The translations under genes were made by a program, and so were the position numbers. From Flagellimonas algicola (lineage in GTDB: Bacteria > Bacteroidota > Bacteroidia > Flavobacteriales > Flavobacteriaceae), in contig NZ_VCNI01000003.1 of assembly GCF_005937185.1 (NCBI RefSeq), forward strand, positions 186,001 to 250,000: DNA of 64,000 nucleotides, in the 5' to 3' direction. This document shows positions 24,627 through 33,411 of the stretch, piece by piece. Under the pieces are notes generated by a model. It made no database searches and had not been told where the DNA came from. It saw only the letters and a list, made by a program, of their open reading frames with translations. Numbering within the stretch: the first letter of the stretch is position 1; the number at the start of each line of letters is the position of its first letter.

Positions 24627-25529
24627 ATGCACAACTTTGAACATCAAGCCATGGCCACTCGTTTTCTTCTTACCATTTCTGGGGAAGAAGCAGATTACGC
24701 CCAAAACGTTGCCCAACGCTGCTTTCAACGCTTGGATGAACTGGAGGAAATCCTTAGTCGGTTTGTAGCGGGTAGCGACATCAGCAGAATAAATAAGCTC
24801 AAGGCTGATGCCCAATTGGCATTGGAACACGAGACCTGGGACGTGATTAAACAAGCCATCCAAGTACAGCAATGGACCCAAGGCACTTTTGATATTGGGG
24901 TGGCCGAGCACATGAACATATTCCGGGCAGCCAAAGAGGGTATCCTAAACGAATTTGAAATGGCAAATGCCCTGGAAAAGGCCCAAGAGGAAAAACTAAA
25001 GGCTAGTCTTTATGTAGATCCTGAAAAACCCTATTTCTATTGCATCCAACCGGGGATGCTTTTTGATCTAGGGGGTATCGGAAAAGGCTATGCCTTAGAT
25101 CAGTTGGCATTGTTGCTTCAGGAAATTGATATTGAAAATTACAGCATCAGCGCTGGGGATAGTACACTGCTCGCCCGAGGTGCACCTGAAGATGCCGAAC
25201 ACTGGACTCACTCATTAGCTTCTGCTAAAGAACAAAAAAACTTGTCATTAAAAGATATAACGGTCAGTGCCTCCGGCATCTTTCACCAAGGCAACCACAT
25301 TTTTGACCCAAGAACAGGAAAAAACACCGCTGTTTCTGAATTTGATCGTATCTGGGTGGCTTGTAAAAAAGCTGCATATTCCGATGCTTTTTCAACCGGA
25401 CTATACCTGCATTCCGTTAAAGAAATTGAAAGTATTGTTAAAAATGTGGAGGAAATAACATGGGTGGCTTATAGCCAAGGTGGAAAGCTCTTTTCCATTG
25501 ATCCAAATAATGTACATTTGGAGGGCTAG
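24627..25529 (+). CDS. ApbE-like FAD:protein FMN transferase, no signal peptide
   Basis: This 300-residue protein has the ApbE-family motifs: EHQAMATRF at the start, SRFVAGSDISRINK, FDLGGIGKGYALDQL (147-161), HIFDPRTG (about 224-231) and the Mg-site region YSDAFSTGLY. ApbE transfers FMN from FAD to a threonine in target proteins such as the NqrB/NqrC or RnfG subunits. Most bacterial ApbE proteins are exported lipoproteins; this one starts MHNFEHQAMA with no signal, implying a cytoplasmic enzyme with a different target. No obvious flavinylation target is adjacent. Confidence 0.87.
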   Translation: MHNFEHQAMATRFLLTISGEEADYAQNVAQRCFQRLDELEEILSRFVAGSDISRINKLKADAQLALEHETWDVIKQAIQVQQWTQGTFDIGVAEHMNIFRAAKEGILNEFEMANALEKAQEEKLKASLYVDPEKPYFYCIQPGMLFDLGGIGKGYALDQLALLLQEIDIENYSISAGDSTLLARGAPEDAEHWTHSLASAKEQKNLSLKDITVSASGIFHQGNHIFDPRTGKNTAVSEFDRIWVACKKAAYSDAFSTGLYLHSVKEIESIVKNVEEITWVAYSQGGKLFSIDPNNVHLEG

Positions 25530-25564
25530 CCACCATCTAACTGAACTAAACTAACTTAAATTGC

Positions 25565-26923
25565 ATGAGTACTTCTAACAAAACGGACAGACGAAATTTT
25601 ATTAAAACCTCTACCTTATTCGGAACCGGGCTGATGCTCGCCAATCCCTTTAGCATTACTGCCAATCCATTAAAAGTTGGTGACAAAGTGAATGTTGGAG
25701 TTGTTGGCTGCGGAGGCCGTGGTGGTGGTGTCATCTTCAGGAATATCCCCAAAATACCGGGTGCCAATTTGGTAGCCGTATGCGATATTGTGGAAAGTCG
25801 GCGCGAAAATGCCAAGAACAGGTTCAATGATCAATATGGAACCAAGGTAAAAGCGTATGAGAATTTCTATGACATGTTGGAAAAGGAAAAATTGGATGCC
25901 GTGGTTTTAACCACTCCCGATTTCTGGCATATGCAACATGCGGTGGACGCCTTGGAAGCGGGAATTCACGTATACTGTGAAAAAGCCATGTCCAACAATA
26001 TGGAGGATGCCCGAAAAATGGCCGAAGCCATGAAAAGGACGGGAAAGTTGCTTCAAATTGGACGTCAGCGACGAAGTGATGACCGGTACCGCTTTACCCA
26101 TCAAATTTTGCTGGATAAAGAGCAAATGTTCGGTAGGTTGACCCACGCCGTTGGTCAGTGGAACCGATCCCGTATCTGGACCCAGCAACCGAATAAAAAA
26201 GACAATCTAGACCTCAACAAACTCAAACAATACGGCTTTGATACCGTGGATCAGGTATACAACTGGCGTAATTATAAAAAATTGGGCGGTGGGGTTGTAT
26301 CCGATTTGGGATCCCATCAGATAGATATTTTCAACTGGTTCTTTGGTGCTTATCCACACACGGTCCATGCCGCAGGGAACAATTCGTATTTTAATCTTGA
26401 GCAGGCCGATACCATGGCCACCATTTTGGAATACAACACTCCCAAAGGGCCTGCCATTGGTATTTACGAGAACATTTCCAACTCCAGGGCCATTGGGGTT
26501 TACGAACGTTTTATTGGGGATGATGGAGCCTTCATTATTTCCCAGGGAAAGGACAACAAGATTTTCCGCGAATCAAGAGTGGAAGCCAAACAGTGGCAAG
26601 AATATATTGATGCCGGTTATATCTCCAACCTCGCAGATATGCAAAAATACAAGGAAAAGGAGTCTGGTGATTCCGGTATCAAGGAAACTGCACCTCAAAT
26701 CAGCTACGACATCAATGAAATGAAAGATATGGATAAAGTATACAATTTGGCAAGTCATACAGCTCACTTGTACAACTTTATCGAATCTGTAAGAGAGGAA
26801 GAGTCATTGAACTACGACGCCATTACCTCCTATAAGTCTGAGGTTTGTATCTACAAAATTCACGAAGCTATTAATGCTGGTGGCAATCGAATCAAAATTG
26901 AGGCCGAAGAATATGAAGTATAG
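25565..26923 (+). CDS. Gfo/Idh/MocA-family oxidoreductase, Tat-exported
   Basis: This 452-residue protein begins with a twin-arginine signal (DRRNFIKTSTLFGTGLML). The Rossmann NAD(P)-binding motif VGVVGCGGRGGG follows at about residues 44-55. The catalytic-lysine region reads CEKAMSNN (K140), with Ala in place of the more usual Pro of the E-K-P motif. The C-terminal alpha/beta domain includes GGGVVSDLGSHQIDIFNWFF, where D and H are the usual catalytic pair. Tat-exported members in Bacteroidota usually act on sugars or sugar alcohols. The substrate is not evident from context. Confidence 0.9.
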   Translation: MSTSNKTDRRNFIKTSTLFGTGLMLANPFSITANPLKVGDKVNVGVVGCGGRGGGVIFRNIPKIPGANLVAVCDIVESRRENAKNRFNDQYGTKVKAYENFYDMLEKEKLDAVVLTTPDFWHMQHAVDALEAGIHVYCEKAMSNNMEDARKMAEAMKRTGKLLQIGRQRRSDDRYRFTHQILLDKEQMFGRLTHAVGQWNRSRIWTQQPNKKDNLDLNKLKQYGFDTVDQVYNWRNYKKLGGGVVSDLGSHQIDIFNWFFGAYPHTVHAAGNNSYFNLEQADTMATILEYNTPKGPAIGIYENISNSRAIGVYERFIGDDGAFIISQGKDNKIFRESRVEAKQWQEYIDAGYISNLADMQKYKEKESGDSGIKETAPQISYDINEMKDMDKVYNLASHTAHLYNFIESVREEESLNYDAITSYKSEVCIYKIHEAINAGGNRIKIEAEEYEV

Positions 26924-26971
26924 TCAGCTTCCCTGGGGCATGGGATAAAAGATTTTTGATAAAATTAAAAA

Positions 26972-27000
26972 CGCCCAGACTTTCGTCTGGGCGCCTTTTT
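26972..27000. terminator. Bidirectional terminator between convergent genes
   Basis: CGCCCAGAC (26972-26980) pairs with GTCTGGGCG (26985-26993) around a TTTC loop. Ts follow at 26996-27000 on the plus strand. An A-rich run (26961-26971) upstream gives Ts for the minus strand. It serves the oxidoreductase gene and the convergent repeat lipoprotein gene. Confidence 0.88.
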
Positions 27001-27037
27001 GGAAACAAGTAAAGCAAATAATTTTCTTTTTCAAAAA

Positions 27038-28777
27038 TCAGTTTCTTGTCACCGAAATACCATTGGATAAGGCATAAAAGCCGTCAAGGTCAGCAACGTT
27101 CATTCCTGCTTCCAACCCTACAAGTCCATCTTCATAGGTTGCATGCCAGATGTAGCAAACACCGGTTCCTGCAGCATCAAAGTCCACACCTTCAACAGCA
27201 TCCAAAGTTGGGGGAAGTCCCAAAATATTGTTGGCATCATCCGTTATCACATAGGTTTGATTTGTTCCTGTAAGTTCCGAGTCATCCAAGGTAATTCCAC
27301 TCACCATATCCGGAGTGCCATCCACATCAAAAGTGAAGGGTCCGCCTGCTAGCGTTCCTGCGTTGAGTCCATTTCTGGTTACCGTTATGGAATTGGACAG
27401 GGCATAGAATCCTTCCAAGTCAGAGACATTATAGCCTGTGTCAAGGTTAACCAATCCGGCCTCATAGGTAATATGCCAGATCAAGCAAGTTCCCACGCCG
27501 GCACCATCAAAATCCACTCCTTCAACAGCCTCCAAGGTAGGTGGCAAGCCCAAAATGTTGTTGGCATCATCCGTAATCACCCAACCTTGCATAGAACCGG
27601 TCAACTCCGAATCATCCAAAGTAATTCCACTAACCATATCGGGAGTTCCATCAACCAAAATGCTGAAAGGACCACCAGCAATGGAACCAGCATTCAGTCC
27701 ATTTCTATTTACCGTAATAGAGTTGGACAGGGCATAGAATCCTTCCAAATCAGCAACGTTCATGCCAGCTTCCAATCCAGTCAAGCCTTCTTCATAGGTG
27801 ATATGCCAGATGAGACATGTACCAACGCCAGCTCCGTCAAAATCCACACCTTCTACGGCTTCCAAAGTTGGCGGTAGTCCAAGGATGTTATTTTCGTCAT
27901 CCGTAATTACCCAACCTTGCATGGAACCGGTCAATTCTGAATCATCCAAAGTGATTCCACTTACCATATCCGGAGTTCCATCCACAAGTATGGTAAATGG
28001 GCCGCCACCAATAGAACCTGCATTCAAACCATTTCGAGTGACCATAATGGAATTGGAAAGGGCATAAGTTCCGCTAAAATCATCCAAATTCATTCCAGCT
28101 TCCAATCCAGTAAGCCCATCCTCATAAGTTATATGGTAGATAAAGCAAATGCCTGTACCTGCGCCATCAAAATCTACGCCTTCCACGGCTTCAATTGTAG
28201 GCGGCAATCCCAGGATATTTCGCTGATCATCGGTTATTACGTAGCCTTGGTTTGTCCCCGTCAATTCCGAATCGTCCAAACTAATTCCGGATACCATGTC
28301 CGGTGTACCATCCACTAAAATGGTGAAAGGCCCTCCTGAAAGCGTACCGGCGTTAAGGCCGTTGCGTGTTACAGTAATAGCATTGGATAGATCGTGGTCC
28401 CCAGAAAGATTGTCCAAATTCATCCCTGGTTCCAATCCAGTAAGTCCCGCTTCATATACCAAGTGGTAAATAAAACAAGAACCAATTCCTGCGGCATCAA
28501 AATCCACTCCGCCCAAAGCTGTAAGGTCTGGTGGCAGTCCCAAAATATTTCTTGAATCATCTGTAATGACATAGGTGCGGTTACTGCCCACCACATTGCT
28601 ATCATCCAAAGTAACTCCGGAAATCATATCCGGTGTACCATCTACAGTGATGGTAAAAGGTCCGCCTGAAAGTGTTCCCGCTTCCAGCACAATTGGTTCG
28701 TCGTCGGAATCATTGCTACATCCTACTGCTAAAACAAGGATGACCACAAGAGTCCAAATAGATTTTAAGTTGCTCAT
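27038..28777 (-). CDS. Lipoprotein of five tandem 110-residue repeats, function unknown
   Basis: This 579-residue protein starts with a lipoprotein signal (MSNLKSIWTLVVILVLAVGC, lipidated C20) and an acidic linker (SNDSDDEPI). From residue 31 to the end it consists of five repeats with an exact 110-residue period and no insertions or deletions. Each repeat has GGPFTILVDGTPDMVSGI, then LDDSELTG, YVITDD..NILGLPP, VDFDGAGVGTC (C101, 211, 321, 431, 541) and IWHITYEDGL. The acidic, beta-rich character fits a surface-exposed structural or ligand-binding protein; that is inference. There is no type IX secretion tail. Repeats 3 and 4 are the most alike, pointing to recent duplication. It is divergent from a two-component system. 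Confidence 0.85.
   Translation of the reverse strand: MSNLKSIWTLVVILVLAVGCSNDSDDEPIVLEAGTLSGGPFTITVDGTPDMISGVTLDDSNVVGSNRTYVITDDSRNILGLPPDLTALGGVDFDAAGIGSCFIYHLVYEAGLTGLEPGMNLDNLSGDHDLSNAITVTRNGLNAGTLSGGPFTILVDGTPDMVSGISLDDSELTGTNQGYVITDDQRNILGLPPTIEAVEGVDFDGAGTGICFIYHITYEDGLTGLEAGMNLDDFSGTYALSNSIMVTRNGLNAGSIGGGPFTILVDGTPDMVSGITLDDSELTGSMQGWVITDDENNILGLPPTLEAVEGVDFDGAGVGTCLIWHITYEEGLTGLEAGMNVADLEGFYALSNSITVNRNGLNAGSIAGGPFSILVDGTPDMVSGITLDDSELTGSMQGWVITDDANNILGLPPTLEAVEGVDFDGAGVGTCLIWHITYEAGLVNLDTGYNVSDLEGFYALSNSITVTRNGLNAGTLAGGPFTFDVDGTPDMVSGITLDDSELTGTNQTYVITDDANNILGLPPTLDAVEGVDFDAAGTGVCYIWHATYEDGLVGLEAGMNVADLDGFYALSNGISVTRN
27041..28687 (-). repeat. Five tandem 330-bp coding repeats
   Basis: In protein order the units are 28687-28358, 28357-28028, 28027-27698, 27697-27368 and 27367-27041; the last is one codon short. 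The period is exact at the DNA level. Copy number could change by recombination between units. Confidence 0.9.
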
Positions 28778-28833
28778 TTTACATGTTTTTTTATTTGCAA
28801 CACAAATGACGGGGGAAGATGTTGCAGAAGTAT

Positions 28834-28860
28834 CACATAAAAATCAAAATTGCTTATGTG
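28834..28860. promoter_or_regulatory. Inverted repeat CACATAA-N13-TTATGTG between divergent genes
   Basis: Exact 7-bp half-sites at 28834-28840 and 28854-28860 lie about 57 bases upstream of the repeat-lipoprotein start. A second small inverted repeat, GGAAAG-N5-CTTTCC (28956-28972), lies 30 bases before the response-regulator ATG. Either could bind the divergently encoded response regulator. Confidence 0.35.
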
Positions 28861-29002
28861 CTGATTACGAGTGATTTATATTAAAAAATCGTATTTTTTG
28901 TAAAGAATTGGGCTTAAAAAGGACTTTTTAGAAGGTAATCCGTCAAATTTTTAATGGAAAGGTGAACTTTCCGTGATACTTTACCCTTTAATTCGCCATA
29001 TC

Positions 29003-29728
29003 ATGAAAAAAGTGTTGATCGTAGAGGATGATATCGAAATCATTCGTTTGCTGGAAATACATCTAAAGGATTTAGGTTGTCAGGTGCTTTCCGCCATTCG
29101 TGGAGATATTGGACTGCAAAAAGCACTCAAGGAAAATCCGGACCTTATTATTTTGGATGTGATGCTTCCGGGAATGGATGGCGTTGAAATCTGCCAAAAA
29201 ATCCGGGCCAACAACATTACTACACCCATAATGATGCTCACTGCACGTTCCGAGGAAATCGATAAGGTATTAGGATTGGAAGTCGGAGCCGATGATTATC
29301 TCACCAAACCTTTTAGTGTTCGGGAGTTCATTGCTAGGGTTAAGGCTATTTTCAGAAGACAAAAAATGGATGTGGTGGAAACCGAGGGGGAAAAGAACCC
29401 TAAATTGATGCAATTTGATGTGCTTTCCATTGACATTGACATGCGAAAAGTACTTTTGGATGGTAAAAAAATCGAGCTTTCGCCCAAAGAATTTGAACTT
29501 TTGGTATTGCTTTCCTCCAACCCTGGGAAAAGTTATGATCGCGGCAAGCTCCTTAATATGATATGGGGATACGATTTTAAAGGCTACGAGCACACCGTGA
29601 ATTCTCACATCAACCGACTCCGTTCCAAAATTGAACCGGATATGAGCAATCCCAAGTTTATCCTTACCACCTGGGGTGTGGGCTATAAATTCAACGAAGA
29701 ACTTTTGGAAACCCAAGCCAACCACTGA
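29003..29728 (+). CDS. OmpR/PhoB-family response regulator
   Basis: From the ATG at 29003 (MKKVLIVEDDIEIIRLLE) the protein has 241 residues. A GTG further upstream (28973) adds a non-homologous tail. The receiver domain has the acidic pocket (VEDD), phospho-acceptor D52 in ILDVMLPGMDG, the conserved Thr (MLTARSEE) and Lys in YLTKPFSVREF. The C-terminal winged helix includes LSPKEFELLVLLSSNPGK and GYEHTVNSHINRLRSKIE with WGVGYKF. It is co-transcribed with the sensor kinase 2 bases downstream. Targets unknown; the divergent repeat lipoprotein is a candidate. Confidence 0.95.
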   Translation: MKKVLIVEDDIEIIRLLEIHLKDLGCQVLSAIRGDIGLQKALKENPDLIILDVMLPGMDGVEICQKIRANNITTPIMMLTARSEEIDKVLGLEVGADDYLTKPFSVREFIARVKAIFRRQKMDVVETEGEKNPKLMQFDVLSIDIDMRKVLLDGKKIELSPKEFELLVLLSSNPGKSYDRGKLLNMIWGYDFKGYEHTVNSHINRLRSKIEPDMSNPKFILTTWGVGYKFNEELLETQANH

Positions 29729-29730
29729 CC

Positions 29731-31224
29731 ATGAAAAACAATATACTTTCCGTTCGATTTATTCTGAAATTGACCCTCTCCTTTTTGGCTATTTTGCTTT
29801 TGGCAGGGATAGGATATACCATTACCTCCATTTATCTCTCCAATAAATATTTCTCCGAGACCACCCAGCGTTTACACGCCAACTTGGCCCAAGATCTTAT
29901 TGAGGAAAAATTTAGGGATACCCAACCTTTTGATTCTATAGGCAATGTGAACAAAGCCCTGTTTGGGGACATAATGCACGATATGATGGCCGTAAATAGG
30001 GCCATAGAGGTCTATCTATTGGACTTGGATGGACAAGTGAAGTATTCCGTGGTATTGGATCATGATGCCCCAGAAACCAAAGAGAAGAGGGTGAATCTGG
30101 CTCCCATAAAACAATTTATTACCGAAAGCGGAAGCAATTATGTATTGGGCGATGACCCCAAGGATTTGACCAAGCAGACTATTTTTTCGGCTGCTCAATT
30201 CAATAAAGATGGACACGAAGGGTATATCTACATCATTTTGGCTGGAGAAGACTTTTTGGCTACACGTAGCGACCTTTTCAACAGTTATTTTATGCGACTT
30301 GGACTAGGGGGTTCCGTACTTACTCTCATTTTTGCTACCCTACTGGGAATTTTGGCCATTTGGTACCTGACCCGGAGTCTTCGCAAGATCATTTATGCGG
30401 CCAAACGCTTTCAACAGGGAGATTTGGAATATCGCATTGAAAACGCCGAAAAAACCGATTTATCCAACGTAGCTACCACTTACAACAACATGGCAGATAC
30501 CATTCTGTCCGATATTGAAAAAATAAAATCCGTGGAGCAGCTACGTCAAGAACTGATCGCGAACATTTCCCATGATCTAAGAACACCACTTTCCATTATA
30601 CAAGGCTATATTGAAACACTTCACATGAAAGATTCCGAGCTTTCATCCGAAGAACGGGCCGAATATTTGAGCATGGTCTCAAAAAGTAGCGAGAGACTCT
30701 CCAAATTGGTCTCGCAGCTCTTCGAATACTCCAAATTGGAGGCCAATCAGATCCAGCCAGAAAAAGAACCGTTCTTGATTAGTGAACTAGCCAATGACAT
30801 CCATCGAAATTATTCCTTGCTTGCGCAGCAAAAGAATATAGATTTAAAATTGTCCATGGCTGATAATGTTCCCCTGGTTTTTGCTGATATCTCACTGGTG
30901 GAACGTGCCATTCAAAACTTGATGGACAATGCCTTGAAATTCACTCCTGAAGGCGGGGAGGTAACCGTAAAACTGGAATCTGAAGAAGACCATGTGGAGG
31001 TCACCATCAAAGATTCGGGCCCTGGTATCAAAAAAGACAATCAGGCGTTGATTTTTGAACGTTACCGACAGACCAAGGCTGGACAGCAAAAGGAAGGCGC
31101 GGGTCTAGGCCTTGCCATTGTAAAGAAAATCATGGAAATCCATGACAGTAGCATCAAGGTCTTCAGCAAACCCAACGAGGGGACTTCCTTTAGTTTTAGC
31201 CTACCTGTTTACGCTGTTGGCTAA
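29731..31224 (+). CDS. Sensor histidine kinase
   Basis: This 497-residue inner-membrane kinase has a first membrane segment at about 9-35, a periplasmic sensing domain of about 150 residues, and a second segment at about 192-214 (GSVLTLIFATLLGILAIWYL). A HAMP linker follows, then the HisKA domain with H281 in ANISHDLRTPLSIIQGYIE. The ATP-binding domain shows the N box (AIQNLMDNALKFTPEGG), G1 (DSGPGIKKD) and G2 (GAGLGLAIVKKI). The signal sensed is unknown. It forms an operon with the response regulator 2 bases upstream. Confidence 0.95.
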   Translation: MKNNILSVRFILKLTLSFLAILLLAGIGYTITSIYLSNKYFSETTQRLHANLAQDLIEEKFRDTQPFDSIGNVNKALFGDIMHDMMAVNRAIEVYLLDLDGQVKYSVVLDHDAPETKEKRVNLAPIKQFITESGSNYVLGDDPKDLTKQTIFSAAQFNKDGHEGYIYIILAGEDFLATRSDLFNSYFMRLGLGGSVLTLIFATLLGILAIWYLTRSLRKIIYAAKRFQQGDLEYRIENAEKTDLSNVATTYNNMADTILSDIEKIKSVEQLRQELIANISHDLRTPLSIIQGYIETLHMKDSELSSEERAEYLSMVSKSSERLSKLVSQLFEYSKLEANQIQPEKEPFLISELANDIHRNYSLLAQQKNIDLKLSMADNVPLVFADISLVERAIQNLMDNALKFTPEGGEVTVKLESEEDHVEVTIKDSGPGIKKDNQALIFERYRQTKAGQQKEGAGLGLAIVKKIMEIHDSSIKVFSKPNEGTSFSFSLPVYAVG

Positions 31225-31244
31225 GTCATTATTCCCTATCTTTA
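31217..31244 (+). promoter_or_regulatory. Possible promoter of the ergothioneine genes
   Basis: TTG at 31217-31219 is followed 17 bases later by TATCTTTA (31237-31244), a near match to TAnnTTTG, 17 bases before the egtB ATG. The -33 element overlaps the end of the kinase gene. Read-through from the two-component operon is an alternative. Confidence 0.35.
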
Positions 31245-31261
31245 AGTAGAAAAAATCATTT

Positions 31262-32422
31262 ATGATTCTTACCGATTCCCTCTTGGATTTCTTCCTGGAG
31301 ACAAGAAAAGCTTCCGAAGCCATTTGTGAGCCTTTGGAAATTGAGGATTATGTGGTGCAACCTGTGGTGGATGTGAGTCCCCCAAAATGGCATTTAGGCC
31401 ATACTACTTGGTTTTTTGAGGAATTTATCCTAAAACCCCATGCCAAAAGTTACCAAGAGTTTGATTCTGATTTTTCCTTCGTCTTCAATAGTTATTACGA
31501 AACAGTAGGGAAAAGAGTGGTGCGTTCCGATAGAGGTAATTTGTCCCGTCCCTCGGTAAAAAAGGTTTACGCCTACCGTGAATATGTGACCGAAGGAATC
31601 AAGGAGTTTTTTGGCCATGCCCAAACCCAAGAACTGAACGATCTACTAGAAATAGGCATCCACCACGAAAAACAACATCAAGAGTTGTTACTGACCGATA
31701 TTAAATTTATTCTTGGGAACAATCCGCTGCTCCCTGTATATTCCACTAAGTTCGCAGATCATCCCGTTGAGACCCATCAACAGGATTGGGTTTCCATGGA
31801 GGAAGGGATTTACGAAATTGGTCATGATTCCAACGCCTTTTGTTATGACAATGAGCTGGGAAGGCATAAGGTTTATCTTCAGCCCTATGAAATCTCAAAC
31901 AAATTGGTCACCAATGGGGAATTTATAAAGTTTATTGAGGCAGGTGCATACCAACGTTTTGACCTTTGGCATGCCGAAGGCTGGGATTGGGTTAACCAAC
32001 AAGATGTAAAAGCTCCTTTGTATTGGCATCAAATTGATGGCGCATGGTGGCATTATACAGCCACGGGGCTTCAAAAAGTGAATGAAGCTGCACCCGTAAC
32101 CCATATTTCATATTTCGAGTCTTTCGCTTATGCCCAATGGAAAGGGATGCGACTCCCCACCGAATTTGAATGGGAGGCAGGCCAGGCGTTTTTCCCTTGG
32201 GGCAAACGATGGGAATGGACAGAAAGTGCGTATCTCCCCTATCCCAATTATCAAAAAGCTGATGGTGCCCTTGGCGAATACAATGGTAAGTTTATGGTAA
32301 ACCAAAAAGTGCTGAGAGGTAGTTCCATAGCTACCCCTTCCAAACACACCCGACATACGTATCGCAACTTTTTCCATCCGCAATTGCGATGGCAATTTAC
32401 TGGATTAAGGTTGGTTAAATAA
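31262..32422 (+). CDS. egtB: Ergothioneine biosynthesis protein EgtB (sulfoxide synthase)
   Basis: This 386-residue non-haem iron enzyme joins a thiol donor to hercynine with oxygen to give the sulfoxide intermediate of ergothioneine. The N-terminal DinB-like domain supplies the iron ligands H47 (HLGHTTWFFEEF), H135 and H139 (IHHEKQHQELLLTDI). The C-terminal formylglycine-generating-enzyme-like domain includes THISYFESFAYAQWKGMRLP and the EgtB signature RNFFHPQLRWQFTGLRL. egtD follows 16 bases downstream. No egtA, egtC or egtE is visible, so the thiol donor (cysteine or gamma-glutamylcysteine) and the C-S lyase are not defined by this locus. Confidence 0.93.
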   Translation: MILTDSLLDFFLETRKASEAICEPLEIEDYVVQPVVDVSPPKWHLGHTTWFFEEFILKPHAKSYQEFDSDFSFVFNSYYETVGKRVVRSDRGNLSRPSVKKVYAYREYVTEGIKEFFGHAQTQELNDLLEIGIHHEKQHQELLLTDIKFILGNNPLLPVYSTKFADHPVETHQQDWVSMEEGIYEIGHDSNAFCYDNELGRHKVYLQPYEISNKLVTNGEFIKFIEAGAYQRFDLWHAEGWDWVNQQDVKAPLYWHQIDGAWWHYTATGLQKVNEAAPVTHISYFESFAYAQWKGMRLPTEFEWEAGQAFFPWGKRWEWTESAYLPYPNYQKADGALGEYNGKFMVNQKVLRGSSIATPSKHTRHTYRNFFHPQLRWQFTGLRLVK

Positions 32423-32438
32423 TTTCGACAAAGCTCCC

Positions 32439-33407
32439 ATGCAAAATAACCAAACTAGGACTTTCACCTCGGCTTTTGAACAAGAAGTGTACGAGGGATT
32501 GACAAGTTTTCCCAAACATTTATCGTCCAAATATTTCTACGATGAGATTGGGGATAAGCTTTTTCAGGATATAATGGCAATGCCGGAATATTATCTTACC
32601 AACCGTGAGTTTGATATTCTTGAAGCCAATAAAGCCGAAATTTCAGCACTTTTCTCTCGAGACGGGGAAGTCTTTAGCCTTTTTGAATTGGGTGCGGGAG
32701 ATGGGAAAAAGACCAAAATATTGTTGCAATATCTTGTAGACAACAAGATTCCTTTTGATTACCGTCCCATAGATATTAGTCAAAACGCACTAGACCAGTT
32801 GGAAAATGCAATAAAGCAAGAAATCCCAGAAGTTGAGGTCAACACCCTTCAAGGCACCTATTTTGACACCTTAAGGGATATTGATAAAGTGAATGGCCGC
32901 AAAAAGGTTATTCTATTTTTGGGATCCAATATTGGCAACCTGCTTCACGAGCCTGCCATTGAGTTTTTGAAAAATCTAAGGGATTCGATCAACGAAGGAG
33001 ATTTAATCTTGATGGGGTTTGACCAAAAAAAGAACCCGCAGACCATTTTGGATGCGTACAACGACAAGACGGGCATTACGGAAGCTTTCAATAAAAATAT
33101 TTTAGCCCGAATCAATAGGGAATTGGGCGGAGATTTTGTTCTGGACAACTTCTTACATTGGGAAGTCTATGACCCAGAGACAGGAACCGCAAAGAGCTAT
33201 TTGGTATCCAAGGCGGCCCAAAGAATCAATATTGAAAGTTTAGGGCTTCAAATACGTCTTAAAAGATGGGAAACCATCCACACGGAAATTTCCCAAAAAT
33301 ATGATGATGCTACTGTGGAATGGTTGGCAGAGCAATCAGGCTTGCAAATTGTAACCGAGTTTGCCGACAACCAGAATCAGTACAAAAACTATGTATTTAA
33401 AAAATGA
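32439..33407 (+). CDS. egtD: L-histidine N-alpha-methyltransferase EgtD
   Basis: This 322-residue enzyme trimethylates histidine to hercynine using S-adenosylmethionine, the first step of ergothioneine synthesis. Family motifs are LSSKYFYDEIGDKLFQDIM, MPEYYLTNREFDIL, the SAM-binding ELGAGDGKKT (83-92), and FLGSNIGNL. Near the C-terminus, WETIHTEISQKY matches the histidine-binding EgtD region. Length matches the family. It lies between egtB and the DUF427 gene in one transcript that ends at the terminator at 33719-33764. Confidence 0.95.
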   Translation: MQNNQTRTFTSAFEQEVYEGLTSFPKHLSSKYFYDEIGDKLFQDIMAMPEYYLTNREFDILEANKAEISALFSRDGEVFSLFELGAGDGKKTKILLQYLVDNKIPFDYRPIDISQNALDQLENAIKQEIPEVEVNTLQGTYFDTLRDIDKVNGRKKVILFLGSNIGNLLHEPAIEFLKNLRDSINEGDLILMGFDQKKNPQTILDAYNDKTGITEAFNKNILARINRELGGDFVLDNFLHWEVYDPETGTAKSYLVSKAAQRINIESLGLQIRLKRWETIHTEISQKYDDATVEWLAEQSGLQIVTEFADNQNQYKNYVFKK

Positions 33408-33411
33408 GACC

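Noticed and set aside
27473-28318. Several plus-strand open frames with repeated peptides
   Set aside because: They are antisense readings of the five 330-bp repeats of the lipoprotein gene, so they repeat because the DNA does.
27041-28687. CRISPR-like array
   Set aside because: The repeats are 330 bp, coding and in frame, without spacers; no cas genes are present.
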